In this document: piece after piece, positions 1-6,559 of the stretch
How positions within the stretch are numbered: the first letter of the stretch is position 1
Layout: every line of letters begins with the position of its first letter
Assembly (NCBI GenBank): GCA_000431815.1
Contig: FR889257.1
Span: forward strand, 1-16,058
Reading direction: 5' to 3'
Source: Butyrivibrio sp. CAG:318
GTDB taxonomy: Bacteria > Bacillota > Clostridia > Lachnospirales > Lachnospiraceae
DNA: 16,058 bases
Notes under the pieces: generated by a model
Seen by the model: only the letters and a program-made list of their open reading frames with translations
Databases searched by the model: none
Told to the model about the DNA's origin: nothing
Program-made: the position numbers and the translations under genes

Positions 1-161
1 TGATTTATCAGAGAGATTTAATCAAATCTTATAGTCTTAATTTCGCATACGTGTATAGTTAAGGCTCGTAGTATATTCTCCTCTACAGCAGTGGGAATTT
101 CAATTTCATCTTTTCTGCTCGTAGCTTGCCCTCCCACCCTAACATATCCGCAATTTTCCTA

Positions 162-190
162 TTGACAATCCCATTATATGGTAATATAAT
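162..190 (+). promoter_or_regulatory. Consensus sigma-A promoter of the LanC-like/CysK-like operon
   Basis: TTGACA lies at 162-167 and TATAAT at 185-190, separated by exactly 17 bp. Both boxes match the vegetative consensus in all six positions, which is rare. Transcription should start near 196-198, leaving a short leader of about 36 nt before the ATG at 234. A full-consensus promoter normally goes with strong expression held down by a repressor, and the dyad at 187-218 overlaps it. Confidence 0.88.
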
Positions 191-218
191 TCATATCATA
201 CTACTATGATATGAATTA
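187..218. promoter_or_regulatory. Perfect 14-bp-arm inverted repeat, probable repressor operator
   Basis: The left arm (187-200, TAATTCATATCATA) and right arm (205-218, TATGATATGAATTA) are exact reverse complements around a 4-nt spacer CTAC. The dyad covers the last four bases of the -10 box and the predicted start site, the classic place for a repressor that blocks polymerase. It ends just before the ribosome site, so in RNA it would form a hairpin at the 5' end. I cannot name the regulator; none is encoded next to it in the window. Confidence 0.75.
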
Positions 219-233
219 AGCGAGGTGATTAAA

Positions 234-1586
234 ATGGCTGATATAGAAGACTGGTTTGATACGGATCTGTTGGATTCCGTCAAAGAAACAGCAACGTGGC
301 TTAGCGATTATGAACATGAAGATGGGGACGGTCTGTATTGGGATGTCCTGCCGGGCAAGGACATTGACCCGAGAAGCACACTGACCTCCGTCACAAGCCT
401 GTATGGCGGCGCGGCCGGCATTGCACTGTTTTTTCTGAGGCTTTACAGAGTAACGGGCGAGACATCATATCTGGACAAGGCAAAGGGCGGCATTAATTAC
501 GTGATTGCACACAACGACGGTGCCAAGGCATACGAAGATGCCGGAGAGGGCACGATGCGCGGAATTGCGGCCGGACTTATGAACGGACCTGCCGGCGGCG
601 GATATGTATCATATCTTCTGTACGAGGATACCAAGGATGAAAAATACCTGAATTATGCACTTGATGTCAGCGATACGCTGCTTGCAGCGGCAGACAGCGC
701 CGATGACGGCAGCATTTATTGGAGCGGCAATTTCGGGATTCTGTCTGATGGCGGTTTGATATTATATCTGATATGGATTTATGAAAAAACAGGACGAGAA
801 GAATATCTGCTTGCTGCGAAGAAAGCCGGTCTTTTTATAACTGCACAGGCCGAGGAAGCGCCGGACGGCATCAGATGGTATGTCATGGACACCGAAGCAT
901 TCGGGCTTGGCAGTCATGGATTTTTCCCGGGATTTTTCTATGGGACGGCCGGTACCGGCTACATACTCGCCAAACTGTACGAACACACGAAGGATGAACT
1001 TTTTCTCAGGCAGGCCGAAGGCGCAGCGGGCTATATCAGGTCAATAGCCGATCTGTCAAAAGACCGGCACGCAGCCCTGGTAAGATATAACGATCCATAC
1101 AAACCGGATTTGCATTATCTTGGCGTATGTCAGGGACCGATCGGAACCTCAAGACTTTTTTACCAGTTATATAAGGTCACCGGCAAGCCGGAATATCTGG
1201 AATGGATTGTGAAACTTACGGACGGCATCCTTAAAACCGGCGCACCTAGAATACATTCCAAAGGCTATTGGCACACCTACTGCTACTGCTGTGGCGCGGC
1301 TGGCATGATTGAGCATTTTCTCTCGGTATACAGACTGACCGACGAGGACAGATTTTTTGCGGCGGCGGGCGCTGCGGTTGACACACTGCTTGGCGACTCG
1401 GTTGCCGATGACGGCAGACGATGCTGGTACACGGCATGGAACAGACATCTTCCGGGCGAGGTCGAGCCTTGGGCGGGTCTGTATCTCGGAAGTGCCGGAA
1501 GCGCCTCGTCAATACTGTCATTTTATAATTTTATCAACGACGATAAGGAAATCGGGGCTTATATTGAAGACCCATATAATAAATAA
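234..1586 (+). CDS. Stand-alone LanC-like zinc enzyme with a CCG motif
   Basis: A 450-residue protein of the lanthionine synthetase C-like family, an alpha/alpha barrel with a catalytic zinc that activates thiols for addition to dehydroamino acids. The six-fold Gly-rich repeats are visible: GAAGIAL near 59, GPAGGG near 118, GTAGTG near 237, CQGPIGT at 299, CCGAAG at 352 and GSAGSAS near 419. Expected zinc ligands are Cys299, Cys352 and Cys353; most LanC proteins have Cys-His-Gly at the second site. His228 in GSHG may be the conserved catalytic histidine. There is no signal peptide, so it should be cytoplasmic. Start: an upstream in-frame GTG at 225 lies inside the ribosome site GAGGTG (222-227); the ATG at 234 has 6-nt spacing. 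The CysK-like gene follows after 21 bp. No LanB/LanM dehydratase, precursor peptide or exporter is visible, so the substrate is unknown. Family is confident; lanthipeptide function is not. Confidence 0.88.
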   Translation: MADIEDWFDTDLLDSVKETATWLSDYEHEDGDGLYWDVLPGKDIDPRSTLTSVTSLYGGAAGIALFFLRLYRVTGETSYLDKAKGGINYVIAHNDGAKAYEDAGEGTMRGIAAGLMNGPAGGGYVSYLLYEDTKDEKYLNYALDVSDTLLAAADSADDGSIYWSGNFGILSDGGLILYLIWIYEKTGREEYLLAAKKAGLFITAQAEEAPDGIRWYVMDTEAFGLGSHGFFPGFFYGTAGTGYILAKLYEHTKDELFLRQAEGAAGYIRSIADLSKDRHAALVRYNDPYKPDLHYLGVCQGPIGTSRLFYQLYKVTGKPEYLEWIVKLTDGILKTGAPRIHSKGYWHTYCYCCGAAGMIEHFLSVYRLTDEDRFFAAAGAAVDTLLGDSVADDGRRCWYTAWNRHLPGEVEPWAGLYLGSAGSASSILSFYNFINDDKEIGAYIEDPYNK

Positions 1587-1607
1587 CATACTCAGGAGGA
1601 TAAAAAT

Positions 1608-2603
1608 ATGTCAAAAATAGTAACAAACATTGCAGAACTCGTAGGAAACACCCCACTTATGGAGCTTGTGGGATATGAGAAAAAACATGACCTCAAAGCA
1701 AAGGTGCTCGGAAAACTTGAATATTTCAACCCATCCGGAAGCATCAAGGACCGTGCAGCATTAAATATGATACTTGCTGCCGAAGAAAAAGGACTTCTCA
1801 AGCCGGGTGATACTATCGTTGAAAACACCAGCGGTAACACCGGAATAGGTCTCGCTGCTTTTTCCGCTTCAAGAGGATATAAGCTTGAAGTCTTCATGGA
1901 ACCGGGTCAGTCAATCGAGAGACAGCAGATTCTTAAAGCATACGGCGCAACCGTACATATCATGACCGACCTTCCTGAGGTTGCCAAGGCTCTCGCAGAC
2001 GGAACGTTCACCGTGCAGTTCTATCAGGATGCACTCCAGAGATACTGCGATGCACAACCTACGCACTACTACTTCATCAATCAGCTCGCCAACGAAGCCA
2101 ACCCTGGCGCACATTACGACCACACCGGTCCTGAAATCTGGGAAGCTACCGGCGGCAAAGTCGATTATGTCGTAGCACTTGCCGGAACAGCAGGAACCAT
2201 AACAGGTCTCGGCAGATATTTCCGTGAAAAAAATCCTGATGTAAAAATCATCGCCGCACAGCCTTCAATTTCATCAAGACCTTCACCTGAAAATCCGCAT
2301 CCTGCCACGATCGACGGTGTAAACCCATTCAACGATCCGGGATTCCCTGATGCCGCAAAAGCACCTTTCATCGTAGATTTTAAATATGATGAATGCTTCG
2401 ACATCAACGGCGAAGACGCTTACGCAACAGGCCGCGAACTCGCGCACACCGACGGTCTTTTCCTTGGTCAGTCCGCCGCTGCCGCTCTCAACGCTGCTAC
2501 CATCATCGCCAGACGCCCTGAGAACGCCGGCAAAAATATCATCGTAATGATGGCAGATAACGGAATGAAATATCTTTCAACCGATATGTACAAAATAGAT
2601 TAA
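1608..2603 (+). CDS. Divergent cysteine synthase-like PLP enzyme
   Basis: A 331-residue fold-type II PLP enzyme of the O-acetylserine sulfhydrylase/cystathionine beta-synthase family. The PLP lysine is Lys47 in NPSGSIKDRAA, the substrate-carboxylate loop is TSGNTG at 74-79, and the phosphate loop is GTAGT at 193-197, normally GTGGT. The region usually ending PDSGERYLST reads ADNGMKYLST near 316-325, so the serine that normally contacts the PLP ring nitrogen appears to be asparagine. The GISSGAA motif reads GQSAAAA near 287. The enzyme should still make an aminoacrylate intermediate by beta-elimination, but donor and nucleophile may differ from plain cysteine synthesis. A ribosome site AGGAGG (1594-1599) precedes the ATG by 8 nt. 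The gene lies 21 bp after the LanC-like gene and surely shares its promoter. Alternatives are an ordinary CysK, a CBS-type enzyme or a diaminopropionate-type synthase. Confidence 0.85.
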   Translation: MSKIVTNIAELVGNTPLMELVGYEKKHDLKAKVLGKLEYFNPSGSIKDRAALNMILAAEEKGLLKPGDTIVENTSGNTGIGLAAFSASRGYKLEVFMEPGQSIERQQILKAYGATVHIMTDLPEVAKALADGTFTVQFYQDALQRYCDAQPTHYYFINQLANEANPGAHYDHTGPEIWEATGGKVDYVVALAGTAGTITGLGRYFREKNPDVKIIAAQPSISSRPSPENPHPATIDGVNPFNDPGFPDAAKAPFIVDFKYDECFDINGEDAYATGRELAHTDGLFLGQSAAAALNAATIIARRPENAGKNIIVMMADNGMKYLSTDMYKID

Positions 2604-2612
2604 GTAAACTCA

Positions 2613-2734
2613 CCCGGCATAAGCCTTCAGTCGGCACGCTCTCGCTTGGTTGCACGCGCATCGGATGCTAGAAATCCGCCTTCGGCGGATTAAGCACCGG
2701 CGTGTGCAGACAGCCGCAGTGGGCTTATGTCGGG
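2613..2734. repeat. Self-folding non-coding element (nested inverted repeats)
   Basis: The outer arms CCCGGCATAAGCC (2613-2625) and GGCTTATGTCGGG (2722-2734) pair over 13 bp with one G-T wobble. Inside, GCACGCGC (2652-2659) pairs with GCGTGTGC (2700-2707) with one wobble, and CGGATGCT (2662-2669) pairs with AGCACCG (2693-2699) with one bulged base. At the tip AATCCGCC/GGCGGATT (2673-2691) forms an 8-bp hairpin with loop TTC. The whole element could fold as one long hairpin. A second copy of the right arm with one inserted base lies at 2746-2759. It may end the upstream operon or be a dispersed palindromic repeat; no strong T-run follows, so a plain terminator is uncertain. The rest of the gap up to 2873 shows only a short palindrome TCACATGTGA at 2794-2803 and no credible gene. 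Confidence 0.65.
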
Positions 2735-2873
2735 GGGTTTATGAAGGTCTTATGCCGGGGATTTTATATATTCATTGGCCGGGCGGAGCTGTGTCACATG
2801 TGAAAGGGGAATATGTAATTCACGCGGCGATAGGCTTATCCTGCTAACAGTTCTCCCCGCGGGATGCTATTTT

Positions 2874-3380
2874 CTATTTTGGCAAAAAGGCAAGTCCGAT
2901 AAATGCCAGGATAACAAATGCCAAGCCTATAATAAATAAAACTTTTACCGCAGGATTTTTTACGTATCTCATCACATAACTCTTGCCCGGATTCTGTGGG
3001 TTATAGAAAACATCCAATTCCGTTCCGACCGGAAAATGTTCTTTTAATGCATTGGTAGAAATGTGAGCATTACTTTTAATTACTAAATTCCCATCTTTAA
3101 CATCATTTTCTACTTCGGTTCTTATCTTATTAAATGATGATGATTTTTTTACAACCCAGCCGTATTTAAGTCTTTGATTATATTCAGTGTCATTTACGAT
3201 ATATTTCACTATAGGAAAATGTACTCCGTTGTTATTCCATAATGTATACTTTATGACCCACCCTTTTGTCGTCATAGTACATTGCCCGGTCATCTTTTTA
3301 TCTTTGTTCTTAAGTATTATCGATACAATTAACAGTATCAGGCCCATCGATGCAAATATTGCAAAAAAACTCATTTTCAT
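2874..3380 (-). CDS. DUF3592-like two-helix membrane protein
   Basis: A protein of about 168 residues with one N-terminal membrane helix (FFAIFASMGLILLIVSII), an extracytoplasmic or cytoplasmic beta-rich middle, and a second helix near the C-terminus (VLFIIGLAFVILAFIGLAF). The middle contains VGTELDVFYNPQNPGKSYV, the pattern typical of DUF3592 proteins, whose function is unknown. Start choice: an ATG at 3416 has no ribosome site and would lie only about 8 nt after the predicted transcription start. The ATG at 3380 follows GGGAGG (3393-3398) by 12 nt, so I prefer it, with moderate certainty. It stands alone behind its own promoter, downstream of the AraC-type gene on the same strand. There is no sign of damage. 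Confidence 0.72.
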   Translation of the reverse strand: MKMSFFAIFASMGLILLIVSIILKNKDKKMTGQCTMTTKGWVIKYTLWNNNGVHFPIVKYIVNDTEYNQRLKYGWVVKKSSSFNKIRTEVENDVKDGNLVIKSNAHISTNALKEHFPVGTELDVFYNPQNPGKSYVMRYVKNPAVKVLFIIGLAFVILAFIGLAFLPK

Positions 3381-3430
3381 TCTGCTAATCTTCCTCCCTG
3401 CTTTTGATTTAAGCATCCAAATACATTTTT

Positions 3431-3459
3431 ACTATACTATACACTTCCATTGTTTTCAA
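3431..3459 (-). promoter_or_regulatory. Promoter of the DUF3592-like gene
   Basis: Read on the minus strand, TTGAAA (3454-3459) and TATAGT (3431-3436) are separated by 17 bp. Transcription would start near 3424, which argues for the ATG at 3380 with its ribosome site over the ATG at 3416. Confidence 0.6.
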
Positions 3460-3492
3460 CCGCTCGTTTTCTCTCCCTGTACCCGCGCGCTG

Positions 3493-4248
3493 TCATCTGC
3501 TCCAGTGTTTGCCATATGAGCGGCGGCGGTACTGCGTCGGTGTGAGGCCTGTGATTTTCTTGAAAATATGGCCGAAATATGCACCTGATGAAAATGCAAG
3601 GAATTCTGATATCTCGGTGCAATTATATTCCGAATGCTCAAGCATACGGCAGGCGACCTTTATTTTTTCCTGCATCACATAGTGAGGGAAACCAATTCCC
3701 ACTGACCGGGTGAACAGCCGGCAGAAATATGTTTTCTCAAGGCCGACAGCGGCAGCGACAGATTCCAGGCTTATATTTTCATGAAGATGATTCTGGATAT
3801 AATCCATTGCTTTGATGCAATGGATGGAATTTACATGGCTGCGCCTCAGGTTGCGCATACGGGTGGAGTAATCTATGACACACTCACGGTGCAGGCTGCG
3901 AAGGCCGGCCTCTGTGTCCGTCTCATCAAGCTGCCTTATATAATAATCGCTGAGAGCATAGCTTTCTATCTGTTCCATGCCTTTTTCGATACAGAAACGC
4001 GATATCATGGCAATCGTAACTATTATGTGATAACGCAGATTACGGATTTTGTTGGTGGAAAGGACCCCGCGCACCGGACTGTCGACCTCGCCGTAGCCGT
4101 CATTAAGTTCCATATACACATCTGTAATTCTTCCGTCACTTACGCCCTCGTAAAAATTCAGTTCGGTATCATATCCGGGATGATAAATTTCTTCCTCACG
4201 CTGTATGAACTGACGGACTACAAGTTCACGCTCAGACTTCCGGCTCAT
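3493..4248 (-). CDS. AraC-family transcriptional regulator
   Basis: A 251-residue protein. The C-terminal part from about residue 147 is the two-helix-turn-helix AraC domain. It has the first helix pair ISLESVAAAVGLEKTYFCRL and the second helix region ending in the signature FKKITGLTPTQYRRR. The first 140 residues are not a cupin barrel. They include a helical stretch with GMEQIESYALSDYYI, seen in AraC proteins next to carbohydrate genes, and may receive the signal. A ribosome site GGAGG (4256-4260) precedes the ATG by 7 nt. It is divergent from the GH5 gene and most likely activates it, responding to an oligosaccharide or phosphosugar; the ligand is inferred, not shown. A full-length, intact gene. 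Confidence 0.87.
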   Translation of the reverse strand: MSRKSERELVVRQFIQREEEIYHPGYDTELNFYEGVSDGRITDVYMELNDGYGEVDSPVRGVLSTNKIRNLRYHIIVTIAMISRFCIEKGMEQIESYALSDYYIRQLDETDTEAGLRSLHRECVIDYSTRMRNLRRSHVNSIHCIKAMDYIQNHLHENISLESVAAAVGLEKTYFCRLFTRSVGIGFPHYVMQEKIKVACRMLEHSEYNCTEISEFLAFSSGAYFGHIFKKITGLTPTQYRRRSYGKHWSR

Positions 4249-4274
4249 AAGAAAACCTCCATTCTTTTTCTATA

Positions 4275-4311
4275 TATTATCACAATATTTTGATAATAAA
4301 AACAATATTTT
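4275..4311. promoter_or_regulatory. Candidate AraC-type operator between regulator and GH5 gene
   Basis: TATTATCA (4275-4282) and TGATAATA (4291-4298) form a perfect 8-bp inverted repeat. The decamer ACAATATTTT occurs at 4282-4291 and again at 4302-4311, exactly 20 bp apart. Direct half-sites about two helical turns apart are the usual binding pattern of AraC proteins. The region is AT-rich, so chance similarity cannot be excluded. Confidence 0.45.
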
Positions 4312-4380
4312 ATTATTTTTTATGTCAGAAAGGTGTTATCTTGAAATCACAATAAAAAATATTTTACAGGAGGGTTTATC

Positions 4381-5418
4381 ATGCGAAGATTGGAAGGATT
4401 TCAAAGAGGAATTAATCTCGGAGGCTGGCTTTCACAGGGGCCGCTCGACAAACATCATCTCGATACGTTCATCGTGGAAGATGATATTAAAAAAATTGCA
4501 GGCTGGGGTGCTGACCATGTCAGGCTGCCGCTTGATTACGAGAATGTTGAGACAGAAGAAGGCGGTGACATCGAAGAGGGATACAGACATATCGAGGACT
4601 GTATTTCGTGGTGCCGTAAATACAATTTGAATATGGTGCTGGACCTGCACAAAACACCCGGATATATTTTTGACGACCAGGACTATTCAAAGGATTTCTT
4701 CCACAACGAAGAACTGCAGGAACGTTTTCTTAATCTTTGGAAAAAAATCATAAGCCGTTTTGCCAAGGATGCGGACATAGTGATGTTTGAGCTTCTTAAT
4801 GAAGTCGCATCCTTTAACGTTGTTGATGAGTGGAACGAATTATCGGCCCGTGCTGTCAAGGTAATCCGCGAATATGCCCCGACGGCCAGAATTCTCTATG
4901 GTGGTGTCGGCTACAATGCCGTTACATCCATCAAAAAACTTCTGCCGCCTGTTGACGAAAATATTGTTTATAATTTTCACTGCTACGAGCCGCTTATTTT
5001 TACACATCAGGCTGCTCACTGGGTTCAGGACATGCCAAAGGATTTTCATATCGGATATCCGGGTGATTTTGACGAATACATGCGCATCAGCCACAGCATG
5101 CCAAGCGCAATGACCGGCGCACTTGCCGAGGAAAACAGCAGGCTTAAGGAACTTGGCCCGGATTTCTTTGAGATACTTTTTGACGACGCTATCAAAGCCG
5201 CCGAGAAATTGAATGTTCCTCTCTATTGCGGCGAGTACGGTGTCATCGATCAGGCTCCGGCTGAGGATACCGTAAGATGGTTCCACGACATCAATTCCGT
5301 ATTCCACAAGTACGGCATCGGCCGCGCGGTCTGGACATATAAGGAAATGGATTTCGGTCTCGTCGGCCCGCACTACGATTCTGTAAGGGAAGAACTCATC
5401 GAAAGCATATTCGGATAG
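4381..5418 (+). CDS. Intracellular GH5-family glycoside hydrolase
   Basis: A 345-residue (beta/alpha)8-barrel enzyme of glycoside hydrolase family 5, which cuts beta-linked glycans or oligosaccharides with retention. The start INLGGWLSQG, then HVRLPLDYEN and MVLDLHKTPGY, are strand motifs of the family. The acid/base is Glu141 in FELLNE and the nucleophile is Glu285 in YCGEYG. There is no signal peptide, carbohydrate-binding module or membrane helix, so it should act in the cytoplasm on imported short oligosaccharides. The exact substrate (cello-, gluco- or manno-oligosaccharide) cannot be read. A ribosome site AGGAGGG (4368-4374) precedes the ATG by 6 nt. It is divergent from an AraC-type regulator and followed by a strong terminator, so it is a single-gene unit. 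Confidence 0.9.
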   Translation: MRRLEGFQRGINLGGWLSQGPLDKHHLDTFIVEDDIKKIAGWGADHVRLPLDYENVETEEGGDIEEGYRHIEDCISWCRKYNLNMVLDLHKTPGYIFDDQDYSKDFFHNEELQERFLNLWKKIISRFAKDADIVMFELLNEVASFNVVDEWNELSARAVKVIREYAPTARILYGGVGYNAVTSIKKLLPPVDENIVYNFHCYEPLIFTHQAAHWVQDMPKDFHIGYPGDFDEYMRISHSMPSAMTGALAEENSRLKELGPDFFEILFDDAIKAAEKLNVPLYCGEYGVIDQAPAEDTVRWFHDINSVFHKYGIGRAVWTYKEMDFGLVGPHYDSVREELIESIFG

Positions 5419-5441
5419 AAAAAATACCTCAAGACGCATTA

Positions 5442-5477
5442 AAAGAACCGGTACGCATGGAATTGTACCGGTTCTTT
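5442..5477. terminator. Hairpin terminator, probably bidirectional
   Basis: AAAGAACCGGTAC (5442-5454) and GTACCGGTTCTTT (5465-5477) form a perfect 13-bp stem with a 10-nt loop. It lies between the convergent ends of the GH5 gene and the rsmH-like gene. The A-rich left and T-rich right arms let it serve both strands. Confidence 0.88.
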
Positions 5478-5490
5478 GTGTTAAAGTCTG

Positions 5491-6534
5491 TTATTTGCTT
5501 TTCATTGCCCAGCGCATTTTAGTCGAATGTGCCCTTGCGTTTTCGGCGCACTCCTTAGCGGAAGGCCGCACAACGTCCTTGGAATAATCCGAATACACAC
5601 CATTCTTAAAACCATCTTTTAGTGCTTTTTTCACTATTCTGTCCTCACCGGAATGGAATGTCAGGATTGCTGCTCTCCCGCCCGGTTTCAATGCACCCGG
5701 AAGCTTCTCCATAAATTCATAGAGAACCTCATATTCATGGTTGACATCTATTCTCAATGCCTGAAAGACACGCTGGCAGGTTTTCTTAACCGTGTCTTTG
5801 CGCTCCTTCTCCGGTATAAAAGAAAGTGTATTTTCTATTATTTCACGAAGTTTAAAGGTCGTATCTATTCTGTGACCCTTACGGATTTCATCCGTTATTG
5901 CCTCTGCAATTTCATCACAGTAAGGCTCATCTGAGTTCTCATATAACATACCCGCCAGTTCATCACGCGAAATATTGTCAAGTCGTTCTGCCGCACTGAT
6001 GCCGCATTGCTGGTTCAGTCTCAGATCTAGCGGTCCGTCGGTTTTAAATGTGAAACCGCGCTGCGGATTATCTATCTGCATTGATGACACTCCAAGGTCA
6101 GCTAGGATAAAATCAAAGCCACCGGCTTCCTTTGCAATTTCGTCTATAGTGCAGAAATTCTGTAACTTAATTGTAAGGATATCACTTCCGAAACCGAGCT
6201 TATCAAGTCGTTCACGAGTCTTTGCCGACTCTTCCGGATCAACATCCGTGGCATACATATGGCCGCTGCCCTCAAGTTTCTCAAGCATAGCCCTTGTGTG
6301 CCCACCATATCCCAACGTCGCATCAAATCCCGTCTGTCCGGGTTTTATATCCAGAACGTCCAGAATTTCATTAACCATTATCGAAATATGCATTCCGGCC
6401 GGGGTGTTGCCCTTGCTGATTACATGCGCTACCGTATCCTTATATTTGTCAGGCTGCAGTTCCTTATATTTTTCTTCAAATTTTCTCGGATATTTGCCCT
6501 TGTAACGCACGCGCCTCTTGTGTTCAGTTTCCAT
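5491..6534 (-). CDS. rsmH: RsmH-like 16S rRNA (cytosine-1402 N4) methyltransferase, divergent paralogue
   Basis: A 347-residue SAM-dependent methyltransferase of the RsmH/MraW family, which methylates N4 of C1402 in the 30S decoding centre. Seen motifs are DATLGYGGHT (71-80; SAM loop), ATDVDP (95-100), LADLGVSSMQID (144-155), RGFTFKTDGPLDLRL, FQALRIDVNHE, TFHSGEDRIVK and NARAHSTKMRW. Several differ from the usual family forms, such as GTLGGGGHS, SFHSLEDR and NPRSRSAKLR. The N-terminus has an extra Lys/Arg-rich stretch of about 45 residues before HISIMVNEIL, making it longer than the usual roughly 310. It is not in a mraZ-ftsL-pbp cell-division cluster, so it is likely a second copy. A ribosome site AAGGAG precedes the ATG. 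It follows the surface-protein gene by 25 bp and may be co-transcribed with it. Confidence 0.88.
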   Translation of the reverse strand: METEHKRRVRYKGKYPRKFEEKYKELQPDKYKDTVAHVISKGNTPAGMHISIMVNEILDVLDIKPGQTGFDATLGYGGHTRAMLEKLEGSGHMYATDVDPEESAKTRERLDKLGFGSDILTIKLQNFCTIDEIAKEAGGFDFILADLGVSSMQIDNPQRGFTFKTDGPLDLRLNQQCGISAAERLDNISRDELAGMLYENSDEPYCDEIAEAITDEIRKGHRIDTTFKLREIIENTLSFIPEKERKDTVKKTCQRVFQALRIDVNHEYEVLYEFMEKLPGALKPGGRAAILTFHSGEDRIVKKALKDGFKNGVYSDYSKDVVRPSAKECAENARAHSTKMRWAMKSK

Positions 6535-6559
6535 CCGTATGCTCCTTTTGTATCAATTT

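Noticed and set aside
18..158. Open minus-strand frame of 46 codons with CGYVRVGG near its start, faintly like a recombinase or transposase piece
   Set aside because: No start codon with a ribosome site, no catalytic motif, and the consensus promoter begins right after it. It may be a gene remnant but cannot be supported.
234..2603. A complete lanthipeptide biosynthetic cluster
   Set aside because: No precursor peptide, dehydratase, protease or ABC exporter is visible nearby, so the LanC-like gene alone does not support this.
2794..2803. Palindrome TCACATGTGA, like a CRP-type half-site pair
   Set aside because: Only 10 bp, not placed before any promoter or gene start; expected by chance.
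2650..2847. Plus-strand ORF of 65 codons between the CysK-like and DUF3592-like genes
   Set aside because: It lies mostly in the self-folding element, has no ribosome site and no recognisable motif.
4322..4630. Plus-strand ORF starting before the GH5 gene
   Set aside because: It overlaps the GH5 coding sequence in another frame and has no family features; the GH5 start has the strong ribosome site.
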